A stretch of DNA of 36,780 bases from Rhizobium sp. P40RR-XXII (GTDB lineage Bacteria; Pseudomonadota; Alphaproteobacteria; Rhizobiales; Rhizobiaceae). Numbering within the stretch: the first letter of the stretch is position 1; every line of letters starts with the position of its first letter. Position numbers and translations under genes: made by a program. Positions 16,491 to 26,051 of the stretch are shown piece by piece. Location: assembly GCF_012641405.1 (NCBI RefSeq), contig NZ_JABAII010000034.1, positions 1 through 36,780 on the forward strand, read 5' to 3'. The notes below the pieces were generated by a model. It saw nothing but the letters and a program-made list of their open reading frames with translations, ran no database searches and was not told the DNA's origin.

Positions 16491-16994
16491 GGCCTATCCG
16501 ACGAAAATTATCGCCCAAATCTAGAGCGTCAGCTGTCTCATGAGAAGGGATTAGCGCAGCCGGGCAGGCCATACCCACCGATATTGAGCGTAAAGGCTGG
16601 AAGAGAGAGTTTCGCTCGAACTGTGTGATCGTCTATTGGCACACACGGAGGTGGGAGGCTCTGCCTCGTTGGCATGAGGCAGAGCTGAGAGGCCTTTGCG
16701 AACCTCATGCGAAACTTCGATTGGGGGGGCCAGTCTCGCACGGGTCAGCCGTATCACGAATAGCTGAAGGTGACCTGAAGCAGCTAAACCAAGCTCGTGT
16801 TAGCCATACTTGTGGCCGCGCAGGAGTAATGCCAGCCACGCAACGGCTTCCGGCCGCTTTTCAGCGGCTTCATAGCAGCGAGGTCGTCGGCCACCGGAGC
16901 GAAGAACTCCGAAAGTTCGAATCGGCTCAAGAGCTCCGCCTAAAGGTGGGGCGCTTGAAGGGTGACGAAAATTAAAGCGCCGGAATAGCTTCCG
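16491..16994. other. Intergenic region without a supported gene
   Basis: About 500 bases between the exonuclease start and the toxin stop. A 116-codon plus-strand frame at 16625 has no family resemblance and an improbable composition. The only clear structure is a hairpin at 16658-16685. Confidence 0.45.
16658..16685. terminator. Perfect 10-bp hairpin
   Basis: GCTCTGCCTC at 16658-16667 pairs with GAGGCAGAGC at 16676-16685 over an 8-base loop (GTTGGCAT). No T run follows on either strand. It could terminate transcripts coming from the toxin-antitoxin operon on the minus strand. Confidence 0.4.
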
Positions 16995-17606
16995 TCACTC
17001 TGTCGCGATAGATTTCACAGCGGACGCCACGACGGCGAGAGCATTCTCATCAAGACCAATTACACCATCCTGCTTTTCACCGATCAGTTTGGGCTTTGCA
17101 CCGCTGTTGTCCCAAATCCAGGCTCTGTCAGCACGTTCAAGAAACCAAGGGAGTTGATCGAGAGATCTTGCGTAGCGAGCACGTACCTTATCGGCGGGAA
17201 CGTCATGTCCACCCTTCGCGACGCGTAGCTTGATGCGCTCGATCGATCGTTCCGGACTGTCCAAAACGGTGTAGAAAAGCCATACAGCAAATCCCAAGGC
17301 CTCAGCGGCCTCCACAAGACGTCGATATTTATCTGTAGATAACACGGTCTCGACGCCGATTGTTTTATGGACGGCTATGGATGAATGGATCCAGGCCTCG
17401 ATGCGTTGAACTGCAATCAAATTGGCTTCGGAGAGTGGTTTCTTTTCTACTTCACTGATCCTGGCTGCTAGAAGATCAGGATTGACAATCCATACGGACC
17501 GCCCTTCCAACTCAAGATCTGCATTTGCATAGACGCTACTCTTACCGGATCCGTTGGGTCCTGCAACGATCAGAAAGACAGGCCGCTCAAGCTTTTGCAG
17601 GAGCAC
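16995..17606 (-). CDS. Zeta-toxin-family P-loop kinase
   Basis: A 203-residue protein with a Walker A motif at residues 16-23 (GPNGSGKSS follows FLIVA). The later order fits the zeta toxin/UDP-N-acetylglucosamine kinase family: NPDLLAARIS, a GVETVLSTDKYRRLVEAAEA stretch and a basic RVAKGGHDVP loop that contributes phosphate-binding arginines. Zeta toxins phosphorylate the cell-wall precursor UDP-GlcNAc; smaller chromosomal relatives may use other substrates. Its start overlaps the upstream 80-residue gene by 20 bases, the usual layout of toxin-antitoxin pairs. All visible catalytic motifs are intact, so it could be active. Confidence 0.88.
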   Translation of the reverse strand: MLLQKLERPVFLIVAGPNGSGKSSVYANADLELEGRSVWIVNPDLLAARISEVEKKPLSEANLIAVQRIEAWIHSSIAVHKTIGVETVLSTDKYRRLVEAAEALGFAVWLFYTVLDSPERSIERIKLRVAKGGHDVPADKVRARYARSLDQLPWFLERADRAWIWDNSGAKPKLIGEKQDGVIGLDENALAVVASAVKSIATE

Positions 17607-17829
17607 GGTCGACGACGCCTGTCACAGCTTTGTTATCACGGCGAGCCTTGGCCACATTCTTGCTGAAGACGTAGGTGATATCTTGTCCAAATGTTTGGCT
17701 TTTCGCGTCAATCGTGCGCACAGTGACGAACTGCCCGCTGCTCGAATCGCGAACTCGCTTCTCCGTCACCGCGTTGCCACGCACTCCGGACTTTGGGCCA
17801 CTAAGCTTTTTGACGACGACTTTTGCCAT
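17587..17829 (-). CDS. Probable antitoxin of the zeta-type toxin
   Basis: An 80-residue, Lys/Arg- and Val-rich protein (MAKVVVKKLSGPKSGVRGNA at the start, SKNVAKARRDNKAV near the end). GGAG stands six bases before the ATG. It lies first in the operon and overlaps the toxin start by 20 bases. It resembles neither the classical epsilon antitoxin nor the XRE-type PezA: no helix-turn-helix is visible. Called an antitoxin from position and overlap only. Confidence 0.65.
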   Translation of the reverse strand: MAKVVVKKLSGPKSGVRGNAVTEKRVRDSSSGQFVTVRTIDAKSQTFGQDITYVFSKNVAKARRDNKAVTGVVDRAPAKA

Positions 17830-18831
17830 GTTTACTCCAATTCTTCACCGTCCAATATAGCAAGCATCATCGAGCCCGAAAAGACCAATCCGAGCAGGTT
17901 GCGAATGGGATTGTTGGACGGCAGCCGGCCGGTCGAGACACGAGCAATCAGGTTGCAGAAGCATCGTGCAAGCTGCCTGCGCGCATTCTACGTGTGCGGC
18001 TTGGCCGAGTTCCCCGGCGTGGACATGCTCCCGCGCGCGTGATGGAGTTCAAAGATACTTTGCTGGATGGACAGGCTCATTGCCAGCGTTTCCTTGATGA
18101 TGCCCGAGATCGGCGGTATGGAAGTTGCCGACTTCAATCGAGTTCTAAGCGAGTTTGAAAAGCTTCTGGCGACGCTCGATGACTTTTTTGCATACCACTA
18201 CGCTGCATTGAAGGGAGGTCAATTTCATCTGGACGACGACGAGACGTCTGCCTCCGGAGCAGACATCGAGTAGGCGAAGCCTGTGACATCTATATCGCTC
18301 CAGACCCGTACGGCACCAATCTGCGTGCATGATCATAAATCCAATCAGTCCGCTGAGCGCAGAGAAGCCGATCAGCACCTCGGAAAAACGCGCCGGGGTG
18401 CCTACGCCATAACGATGCCGGAGACGACGCCCCTGGCGAAATTGACCGAAAATGTGCGACTAGAAATGGTTAGACTGCCTTTCAACGGACTTCGATGCTG
18501 AACTCAATGTCAACAAAACAAGACACGATTCTTTCCGGCAGTTCGATTTCATTCAACTGCAAAGCCACGGCGGAGCGGCGGGGTCTCAGATTCTAGTCAA
18601 CACGAGACAATGTTTTTCGAGATGGTTCCATCTGTCCACCATCACGGATGGCTTCAGACTCCATCTCTTCGATCGGCACACCAACGGCCGGATCTCCATG
18701 CCCAGTCTCACGAAGCCTCGCCTGCTGGACCGGCACGCACCACGCCGAGATTGAAAGGAGGAGGTGGTGCCGCTGTCGCTCCACGTGACTTCTGGCTCAT
18801 GGTATGAAACCGACGACTACACCGATCGTGC
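17830..18831. other. Roughly 1 kb with only a weak small frame
   Basis: Apart from the small frame at 18067-18273 nothing is supported. The rest has mixed composition and short broken frames on both strands and looks like decayed sequence. Confidence 0.4.
18067..18273 (+). CDS. Possible small acidic protein, 68 residues
   Basis: The frame reads through GGMEVADFNRVLSEFEKLLA and ends in an acidic tail (LDDDETSASGADIE). Helical, charged and coding-like in composition, with two inner ATGs at 18097 and 18100. No recognisable family and no strong ribosome binding site. Confidence 0.35.
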   Translation: MDRLIASVSLMMPEIGGMEVADFNRVLSEFEKLLATLDDFFAYHYAALKGGQFHLDDDETSASGADIE

Positions 18832-19536
18832 TCAGTAATTGAGCTTCGGATACCAGTCCGCACCGCGCCCAGCAGGCGTCATGTCAAGAATGTTCCAGAG
18901 CGGCGCGATGTCGACCGCCCCCCTTGGATCCTGGCCCGGGTCCGCCGCTTCGATCGGCATCTCGCCATTGTAAAAGACGCGGACATCTTTCCCATCCTTC
19001 TGGTAGACGGTGAATCCGGGGTTTTCAGATCCGCTTTCATTCAGCAGGCCTAGGTCCCGGGCGTAGTCGTCGCCGACGGTCTGGACGAAGTCCAGGTCGC
19101 GCCAGCCGCGCTCGATGGCGAAGGCACGTTGCCGTGCCACCGGGCTGCGACCGATGATCTTGAAGGCAACACGCTGCTTGATGTCCGCGCCGTTGCCGTT
19201 CGCTCCGCCAAGGAAGTTCGTGCACATGGGGCAGGGCCGTTCGCGCTGCGGGCCGAACATCCAGAAGTACGTCATTAGCGTATCGTAATGACCGAACATG
19301 TCCGCGAGACCGACCTCGTCGCCGTTCTCGTCCCTGAAGCGATAGTTCTTTTGGACAACCGGGCCTGGAGGCAGACGGCGCCGTTGCTCCGCAAGCCTCG
19401 TGAGATGTCGCCGGACTTCGATTTCCTCCGCCAGTAGGGCCGTCCTCGCCTCGGCGTATTCCGGCGATTCGTTCGTGAACTTGCTCGTGCGTTTCTCCGC
19501 CAGTTCCTTCGCGGGTCTCAATTCGCTCATGTCCAT
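18832..19536 (-). CDS. DUF899 thioredoxin-like protein
   Basis: A 234-residue DUF899 protein with a helical N-terminal third (KELAEKRTSKFTNESPEYAE) and a thioredoxin-like fold carrying Cys102 and Cys105 in PCPMCTNFLGG. Typical family segments such as YFWMFGPQRERPCPMC and DFVQTVGDDYARDLGLLNE are present. Function in the family is not settled; a redox role is presumed from the fold. It is monocistronic here. The start could also be three residues downstream (MSELRPAKEL). Family call is firm. Confidence 0.88.
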   Translation of the reverse strand: MDMSELRPAKELAEKRTSKFTNESPEYAEARTALLAEEIEVRRHLTRLAEQRRRLPPGPVVQKNYRFRDENGDEVGLADMFGHYDTLMTYFWMFGPQRERPCPMCTNFLGGANGNGADIKQRVAFKIIGRSPVARQRAFAIERGWRDLDFVQTVGDDYARDLGLLNESGSENPGFTVYQKDGKDVRVFYNGEMPIEAADPGQDPRGAVDIAPLWNILDMTPAGRGADWYPKLNY

Positions 19537-20428
19537 GTGCTCGCTCCTTGGATCTATTCCGACCGTCTCGCGATGCGACCGGCAGTCGGCCGTCTTGCTT
19601 GCTGTCGGAAGTTGGCGGGCGCGTATGATGATTTACCGCGCCCTCACTTGAAATAGACGTATGAGGCGATCCGTTCTCGACAGGAGCTCAATGTTTTTTT
19701 GGTTTCAGTTGCCGTCGCTTCGCTTAGAGAAGGTCGGCCATGGTCCAGCCGTCCTCCTCTGAGCGAGGCAGTTTAGCCGGTTGGAAGCAAGGGCGGCGGC
19801 AGCGCGCGTACTTGAGCTTCAGCCTTCGTTTCGCTGCGGCCGTCAGATTGCTGGCGTAAATTGCTCGCCGGAGCTCGCATTAATCCTTGGCGGCGCCTAT
19901 GCGACGCGCGGTTGCCGGAGTAACCTAGTGCCCGGCAAATCGGCCGCAGCCGCATGGAAGGCACGGTTGTCCGGCAATGGTCTACGTGCCCTCGGTTCGA
20001 TCCTTTCAAGAGCACGCGGCTGGTGGTCTCATTGGAAGGGCGAGGTTCAAGGCCCGGCGCGGTGTCGTCCGGTATCTGGATAAATTAGCCGTCTGATTGC
20101 GGTCTACGGATAGAGGATAACATCCATGAGTGCGTAGCGGCAATCTAAGTGAGATTCGTATTGCCTCACCCAAGAGTGTTTCCAGAGAATAATGCCGTTG
20201 CCTCACTCGGATGTTCTCGAATGCCTCACGGGTTGTTCCGATCATATCCCCGCACCTGGTGCAGGTGACGGAGGTAGCGAAGCCGCTCGCGAGCGCGCCC
20301 TCAATAGCGCTGCAGCGAGTGGGCGGCTTCGCGGGCGGTCATCAGTGTTTTCCGGTAGGGTCGGGTTGTCGAAGACCAACCTGACGGCAAGAGCGCGGAC
20401 GCCGATCCTGCATTGTTCGGTTATGATC
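19537..20428. other. About 890 bases without a supported gene
   Basis: No frame has a recognisable product. A motif TGCCTCAC occurs three times between 20162 and 20228 (after AT, GT and AA). The part next to 20428 is probably the outer end of the truncated transposable element. Confidence 0.4.
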
Positions 20429-21079
20429 TCACTGCACGACCTCTACGATTTCCGTCTGCCGCGCGGCATCGGCGAATGGCCCGGACACCAGCGCATTGGC
20501 CTGTGTACTGCGCCAGATCTTCATTCGGCGCTGCACGGTCCGAATGAGGCCGTCGGGATACACGCCGGGGTATTTGACCTGCAAGCGTTCAAGCAACTCT
20601 CGCGAAGTTCGCCAAGGCTCCGCCTCGAACCATTCCTCGAGTTCGGCAGTGACGGCGAGTAGAGGATCGGGCCTCCGCCGCTCTCGCTTGGCCGCAGGCT
20701 TGGAGCGGACAGTCGGTTTCACTTCACCATCACGCCAAGCAATCCGTAAGCCAGACAGAAAGTCTTCGAGCGGTAATGCCTCGCCGTCGGTGGCAGGTGA
20801 ACCATCAGGCTTGTCAGCAATTTCGACCAATCTCTCTTGGGCCAGGCGTATGTCGCGGAGCAGCCGGACCGGATCGAGCGTCAGGTACATCGCCTTGAGC
20901 CGAAGGCATGTATCCTCCGGCGTGCGTGGGTCGTCAAGCAGCCGCTGAAAGGGTGTGGCGGGACGATGATAGCGCTTGATCACCTTGGCTCCGTCACGGT
21001 GCTTTTCTTTCAGCTTGAATGATGGCTGAAAGAAATTCACGAACAACCGCATTGACGAATAAAGCTTGGCCAGCTCCCG
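20429..21079 (-). pseudogene. 3' part of a DDE transposase (integrase-core, ISNCY-type)
   Basis: Reads RELAKLYSSMRLFVNFFQPS and FKLKEKHRDGAKVIKRYH, then a long charged region (SKPAAKRERRRPDPLLAVTA) and WFEAEPWRTSRELLERLQ to a normal stop. This is the C-terminal half of a widespread family of integrase-core transposases whose proteins are about 400-500 residues. The catalytic core upstream is absent: the frame meets a TAA just before the homology begins and the sequence changes to unrelated DNA near 21080. A non-autonomous relic. Confidence 0.72.
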
Positions 21080-21360
21080 ATTTTATGCCCGATGCCACGG
21101 CTCAGCTGCTGATCGACTATCAGGTCGGGACGTTGCAGCTTGCCAAGACCAATCGTCCCGCTGTGGCGCTGCGCAATGCGACCACGCCCGCCAAGGCGGC
21201 GCTCACCTTCCAGATGCTGATCGTCGTTACTTCCGGCCAGGAGGAACGTATCCAAGCTCGCATCAATGAGCCGCTGCAACATGGGACTCTCAATGCCTAC
21301 CTGATGTGCTGCCTGTGCCGCATCCCGCGCCGCCTGCGCGAGCGCCGTTGGCTGCGCCAT
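21080..21360 (-). pseudogene. Unrecognised frame behind the AraC gene, cut by the transposase relic
   Basis: An ATG at 21360 follows the AraC stop by ten bases in the same direction and opens MAQPTALAQAARDAAQAAHQ and VGIESPMLQRLIDASLDTFL. Composition looks coding for the first ~60 codons. It runs into the transposase junction and so lost its original end. The family is unknown; it may have been the regulator's operon partner. Confidence 0.35.
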
Positions 21361-21370
21361 CGCGAAGGTT

Positions 21371-22306
21371 TCAGCCTGCCAGGGGAAGGACAATGTCGAG
21401 GTTCTGCATCCGACCAGTATGGTCCCACGGCGGCAAGTTGTAGAATTCATATCCACCATTGCCATCGGGCAGGAATATCTCGCCTGATGTTGCGATCCAG
21501 TCGACACTGACGAATTCGTAGGCTCGGAATATTTCCGCGTAGGGGCCCGCGTGGTTCGTCGAAACATAGCGGCCGGCCCGGAACTGCAGCGGCGACAGCG
21601 CGGTATCACCGACAGGAAAGCCCTGATCCACGACCGCACAGTCGTACCGCACCAGTTCTCCCGGCGTGATCAGCGGCGTATCGAGAATGATGCCTACCGG
21701 CCGTGCCTCGCCCATCGGGAAGCCGACCCGCTTCAGGTACTCGCCGAATATCCGCCAGTTCTCCTCGACCAAGGCATAGGACCCATAGAAGCGCATGGCT
21801 AGAAGCCTCATTTTCGGCCGCCTGCCGACTTTCACGCGCGCCAGATCCGCCTTTCTTAGCCGCGGCCGCGCCGGTAGCACCCTCTGAGCCGCGACACGGT
21901 AATCCGAGGGCGTTGCCCCGAACTGTCTCTGGAAAGCGCGGATGAACGCCTCATGGCTGGCATAACCGGCATTGAAGGCGATGTGCGTGATCGGCTGGGC
22001 GCTCATCTGCAGGTTCATCGCCGCCCGGTCAAGCCGTGTGCGGCGCATGTAGGCGCTCGGCGATTCCCCCATCACCTCCTGAAACTGCCGCTGGAAATGA
22101 AAGGGACTGAGCCCGAGATGAGCCGAAACATCCTTCAGCGTCGTCGATGCGGCGGGAGTGCGCTCAATCATGCGCACGGCGCGTACAATCCGGTGATGGT
22201 CCAGCATCCGCGGCGGCGGGGCCTTCCGCAACACGGACGCACCGTAACCGGCGGGGGGCGGATCGTAAGCCAGAACCGGATTGGAATTTTCAAAATCGTC
22301 ATTCAT
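21371..22306 (-). CDS. AraC-family regulator with GyrI-like effector domain
   Basis: A 311-residue protein. The N-terminal part has two helix-turn-helix motifs (LKDVSAHLGLSPFHFQRQFQ and ITHIAFNAGYASHEAFIRAF). The C-terminal ~150 residues are a GyrI-like/SoxS-Rob-type ligand domain (MRLLAMRFYGSYALVEENW, GRYVSTNHAGPYAEIFRAYE). Such proteins sense small molecules and often control efflux or stress genes. The frame extends to 22411, but the ATG at 22306 gives the normal family length. It is divergent from the autotransporter gene, so it may regulate it. Confidence 0.87.
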   Translation of the reverse strand: MNDDFENSNPVLAYDPPPAGYGASVLRKAPPPRMLDHHRIVRAVRMIERTPAASTTLKDVSAHLGLSPFHFQRQFQEVMGESPSAYMRRTRLDRAAMNLQMSAQPITHIAFNAGYASHEAFIRAFQRQFGATPSDYRVAAQRVLPARPRLRKADLARVKVGRRPKMRLLAMRFYGSYALVEENWRIFGEYLKRVGFPMGEARPVGIILDTPLITPGELVRYDCAVVDQGFPVGDTALSPLQFRAGRYVSTNHAGPYAEIFRAYEFVSVDWIATSGEIFLPDGNGGYEFYNLPPWDHTGRMQNLDIVLPLAG

Positions 22307-22441
22307 TGAATGATGGCAAAGACCGCAGATGGATAAGTCAATCAACTTAGCTTCACCGCAAGCTTTATCAAGTCGTCCGGCACGCTTTGAGTGTATAGAA
22401 CGGAGAATCATCGTGAAAATTTAAACCAATGCGAGTTTTTC

Positions 22442-25400
22442 ATGCCGTTCCCCCTGCTCGGTTGTCGTGCCCTCACTTTTCTGCACTGGTTCGAGAGGCC
22501 GGGGAGTAGCGGCAGTCGACATACGCACGCTCCTACGTCCCGAATGTTTTTGCAGCAGTCCCTGTTCGGTCCGCTCTGCGTGATTCTTCTTTCGGCTATC
22601 GTGCTGATGAGCGCGGCGACCTCTTCTGCGCAGTCCGCCCCGTTCGTCACCTCCGTCTCTGCCCCCGCCAATGGATATTATCGCGGCGGAGACAGCCTGA
22701 TCTTTGGCGTGCAGTTCAGCGAAAACGTCATACTGAGCGGCGCACCCAATATCACCTTGGCGGTCGGCAGCACATTGCGTCAGGCCAACTACCTCGCCGG
22801 CGGCGGAACGAACTCGCTTCTGTTCGCATACGTGGTCCAGCCCGGAGACGTGGACTTGGACGGAGTGTCGCTTGGGGCCGTCAATCTGAACGGCGGCACC
22901 ATCCAGAACGCCGGAGGGGCCGCGGCCGACACCACCCTCAACAATGTCGCCTCGACTGCCGGTGTTCTGGTCGACACGCTCGCACCGACCGCTGTGACCG
23001 CTGTCATCGGCACACCGCCTTCGGACGCCACGCAAGTGGCATTCCAGATCGTGTTTTCCAAAGCCGTGACCGGTTTCTCGATCGCCGACATTGTCCTGAC
23101 CAGGACCGGAACCGTCACCGCGACGCTGTCCAACCTTTCGACGGCCGACAACACCACCTACACGGTCGTAGCGCAGGACATTTCCGGCACGGGCACGCTG
23201 CGTGTGGACATTGCGGGTGGTGCCGTCATCGATGCCGCTGGCAATACAAACATGGCGGCAACAGGATCGCCTTGGATGGCCGGCGCCGGGGTGCCGGGGG
23301 CGCCAACGATTGGCATGGCGACCGCTGGCAACGGCCAGGCGGCGGTCGCTTTCACGCCGCCAGCCTCGAACGGCGGCGCCGAGATCACCGGCTATACCGT
23401 GACTTCCAGTCCTGGTGGGTTCACTGCCAACGGCAGCAGCTCGCCGATCACCGTGATGGGCCTCACGAACGGGATGTCGTATACCTTCACGGTGACGGCA
23501 ACGAATTCGGTCGGTACCGGCAGCGCCTCCGCGGCATCGAGTTCCGTGATACCGGCTACCGTGCCAGAGGCGCCGACGATCGGGTCGGCGACCGCCGGAA
23601 ACGGTCAGGCCCTCGTTGCCTTCTCAGCGCCTTCATCTAACGGCGGCGCGGCCATTACCAGCTATACGGTAACTTCAAGCCCTGGCGGTTTTTCGGGGAC
23701 TGGCAGTGCTTCGCCGATCGTGGTGGCCGGCCTCGCCAATGGCACCTCTTACACCTTCACTGTGGCCGCGGCCAACAGCATCGGAACGGGCTCGCCCTCA
23801 GCAGCTTCAAATTCGATAACGCCAGTTGCATCACTTCAGGTGCCGATTGCAGGCGATGTCTCGGCAAGCGTTGCGGCCAACTCCTCGGCCAATCCGGTCA
23901 CGCTTTCCCTGTCCGGCGGCGCCGCAGCTTCGGTTGCCGTGGCAACTGGACCGGCCCATGGCACGGCCACGGCCTCAGGCACCGCGATCATCTATACGCC
24001 GACATCAGACTACAGCGGATCTGACAGCTTCACCTATACCGCCACCAATGCCACGGGCACCTCCGCGCCAGCGACCGTCAACGTGACGATCTCCGCGCCG
24101 ACGCTCACCTTGTCGCCGCCAAGTGGCGCATTGCCGGCCGGTGTCGTCAATATCGCCTACAGGCAGGCAGTAACGGTATCAGGCGGCACCAGCGCATATG
24201 GCTACAGCGTCAGCGGCACGCTGCCCGCGGGCCTGTCGCTCAACCATGCCACGGGCGTCATCACCGGGACGCCGACTACGGCAGGAAGCTACAGCTTCTC
24301 CATCAGCGCCGCTGATGCCAACAATGCCACAAGCTCGGCGGCCTATACGATCGTCATTGCGCCACCGGCTGCGACCTTTACCTTCTCGCCCTCAGGCGGC
24401 GCGCTACCACAGGCCATGGCCGGCGAGGCCTACAGCCAGCAGATCACCGCAACCGGCGGGGTCGGACCCACGATCTACAGCCTGGCCTCCGGCGCACTGC
24501 CGAACGGCCTGGTGCTCAACATCTCCACCGGCCAGCTCACCGGCCCGCTCGCAGCCGGCGCGCAAGGCGACTACGGCTTCTCTATCCAGGCCAGGGACAG
24601 TAATGGATCAACGGGTACCGCAGCCTATACGCTGAAGGTCGGCGCTCAGGCCGTGACCGTTGCCGACCAGACCATCGACGTCCCCGAGGGCTCAACACCG
24701 CCGGATGTCTATCTGAACCGTGGGGCCACGGGTGGTCCGTTCACCTCGGGGGTGCTGGCATTTGTGGAGCCCGCCAATGCCGGCACGGCGGCGATCATCC
24801 AGGGGCAGCTGGCGCAGGCGGGCCCAGCCACGTCCCCGGTCGGCTGGTATCTGCATTATACGCTGAATCCGGCCTATTCCGGCCAGATCCGCGTCGGCTA
24901 CAAGCTTGTCAGCGCGCTCGGAACCTCCAATACAGCCACGGTCACCTATAATGTCAGCTACGACGCCGGCAAGGTGGCCGAAGATATCGACAATCTCGTG
25001 CATGACTTCGTGCGGTCCAGGCAGAACATGATCGCCAACACGATCGAGGTGCCGGGGCTTCTCCAGCGTAGGCAGATGGAGACGGCGACCGATCCGATCA
25101 CCGCGCGCATGATGCCGTCGCAGGAGGGTATGACGCTCGGCTTCTCCACCAGCCTGTCGCAGATGCGGGCGGCCGGCGGCGATGCGGATGCTGCTTCCGC
25201 GCCCTTCAACGTCTGGGTCGGCGGCGCTTTTCTCGCCCATGACGACAAGAACAAGAATGACAGTACCAGCAAGTGGGGCAGCTTTGCCATGATCAACATG
25301 GGGGCGGACTATCTGATCTCCGAGCGTGCGCTGATCGGCCTGTCCCTCCATTATGACCGCATGACGGATCCGACCGATGAAGACGCCGAGCTGACCGGCA

Positions 25401-25948
25401 ACGGTTGGCTCGCTGGTCCCTATGCTTCACTGGAGGTCGGCAAGGGCGTGTTCTGGAACGGCAGCCTGCGCTACGGCGGGTCCAGCAACACGATCGATAC
25501 CCAGTTCTGGGACGGCAATTTCACGACGACACGCTGGATGGCTGATACCTCCATCGAGGGTCAGTGGAACCTCGACGAGGACACGACGATCTCGCCGAAA
25601 CTGCGGGCGATCTACTTCTCGGAAAAGGTCGACGATTATACCGTCAAGAATAACTCCGGCGACGCCATCACCATTGACGGCTTCAACGAGGACCAGTTCC
25701 GGGTCAGCTTGGGCGCCGAGATCGCTCGGTCCTTCGTGCTGGAGAACGACACCAAGCTGACACCGAAGCTCGGCCTTACCGGCGGCTTCTCCGGCCTCGA
25801 CGGCGCCGGCGCCTTCGGTGCCGTTACCGCCGGGTTGCAGCTGCAGACCACCAACTTCTGGATGCTCAATACAAGCCTGCTCTTCAACATCGAGGGCGAC
25901 GGACAGAAATCGGTCGGCGCCAAGGTCGCAGCAGCCAAGAAGTTTTGA
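22442..25948 (+). CDS. Large autotransporter with Ig-like and FN3 repeats
   Basis: A protein of about 1170 residues. A late hydrophobic signal (MFLQQSLFGPLCVILLSAIV, from 22544) suggests either an extended signal peptide or a start at 22544; 22391 (GTG) is also open, and none has a clear ribosome binding site. The passenger runs: Ig-like domains (22660-23290), two FN3 domains as a tandem 270-base repeat (23300 and 23570), a cadherin-like/VCBS-type domain (23840-24090), two putative-Ig domains (GALPAGVVNIAYRQAV, GALPQAMAGEAYSQQI) and a linker helix (EDIDNLVHDFVRSRQNMIAN). From about 25130 a beta-barrel follows, ending in aromatic Phe. It probably displays an adhesin on the outer membrane. Confidence 0.88.
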   Translation: MPFPLLGCRALTFLHWFERPGSSGSRHTHAPTSRMFLQQSLFGPLCVILLSAIVLMSAATSSAQSAPFVTSVSAPANGYYRGGDSLIFGVQFSENVILSGAPNITLAVGSTLRQANYLAGGGTNSLLFAYVVQPGDVDLDGVSLGAVNLNGGTIQNAGGAAADTTLNNVASTAGVLVDTLAPTAVTAVIGTPPSDATQVAFQIVFSKAVTGFSIADIVLTRTGTVTATLSNLSTADNTTYTVVAQDISGTGTLRVDIAGGAVIDAAGNTNMAATGSPWMAGAGVPGAPTIGMATAGNGQAAVAFTPPASNGGAEITGYTVTSSPGGFTANGSSSPITVMGLTNGMSYTFTVTATNSVGTGSASAASSSVIPATVPEAPTIGSATAGNGQALVAFSAPSSNGGAAITSYTVTSSPGGFSGTGSASPIVVAGLANGTSYTFTVAAANSIGTGSPSAASNSITPVASLQVPIAGDVSASVAANSSANPVTLSLSGGAAASVAVATGPAHGTATASGTAIIYTPTSDYSGSDSFTYTATNATGTSAPATVNVTISAPTLTLSPPSGALPAGVVNIAYRQAVTVSGGTSAYGYSVSGTLPAGLSLNHATGVITGTPTTAGSYSFSISAADANNATSSAAYTIVIAPPAATFTFSPSGGALPQAMAGEAYSQQITATGGVGPTIYSLASGALPNGLVLNISTGQLTGPLAAGAQGDYGFSIQARDSNGSTGTAAYTLKVGAQAVTVADQTIDVPEGSTPPDVYLNRGATGGPFTSGVLAFVEPANAGTAAIIQGQLAQAGPATSPVGWYLHYTLNPAYSGQIRVGYKLVSALGTSNTATVTYNVSYDAGKVAEDIDNLVHDFVRSRQNMIANTIEVPGLLQRRQMETATDPITARMMPSQEGMTLGFSTSLSQMRAAGGDADAASAPFNVWVGGAFLAHDDKNKNDSTSKWGSFAMINMGADYLISERALIGLSLHYDRMTDPTDEDAELTGNGWLAGPYASLEVGKGVFWNGSLRYGGSSNTIDTQFWDGNFTTTRWMADTSIEGQWNLDEDTTISPKLRAIYFSEKVDDYTVKNNSGDAITIDGFNEDQFRVSLGAEIARSFVLENDTKLTPKLGLTGGFSGLDGAGAFGAVTAGLQLQTTNFWMLNTSLLFNIEGDGQKSVGAKVAAAKKF

Positions 25949-26051
25949 GGAGGATTATGCCTGAAGTCGGAAACCCGATGTCGGGACCATTTTGCGCTGG
26001 CTGCGACTGATCACCGTCAAGAAACTGACAAAGGGTCCTTTCTTATCTTCC

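Noticed and set aside
16625..16975. A 116-codon plus-strand frame in the gap before the toxin
   Set aside because: No family, unusual composition, and it spans a perfect hairpin; not supported as a gene.
20155..20235. CRISPR-like array from the repeated TGCCTCAC
   Set aside because: The repeat is only eight bases, irregularly spaced, and has three copies.
23300..23840. A separate repeat element
   Set aside because: The 270-base tandem repeat encodes two FN3 domains within the autotransporter, so it is explained by the protein.
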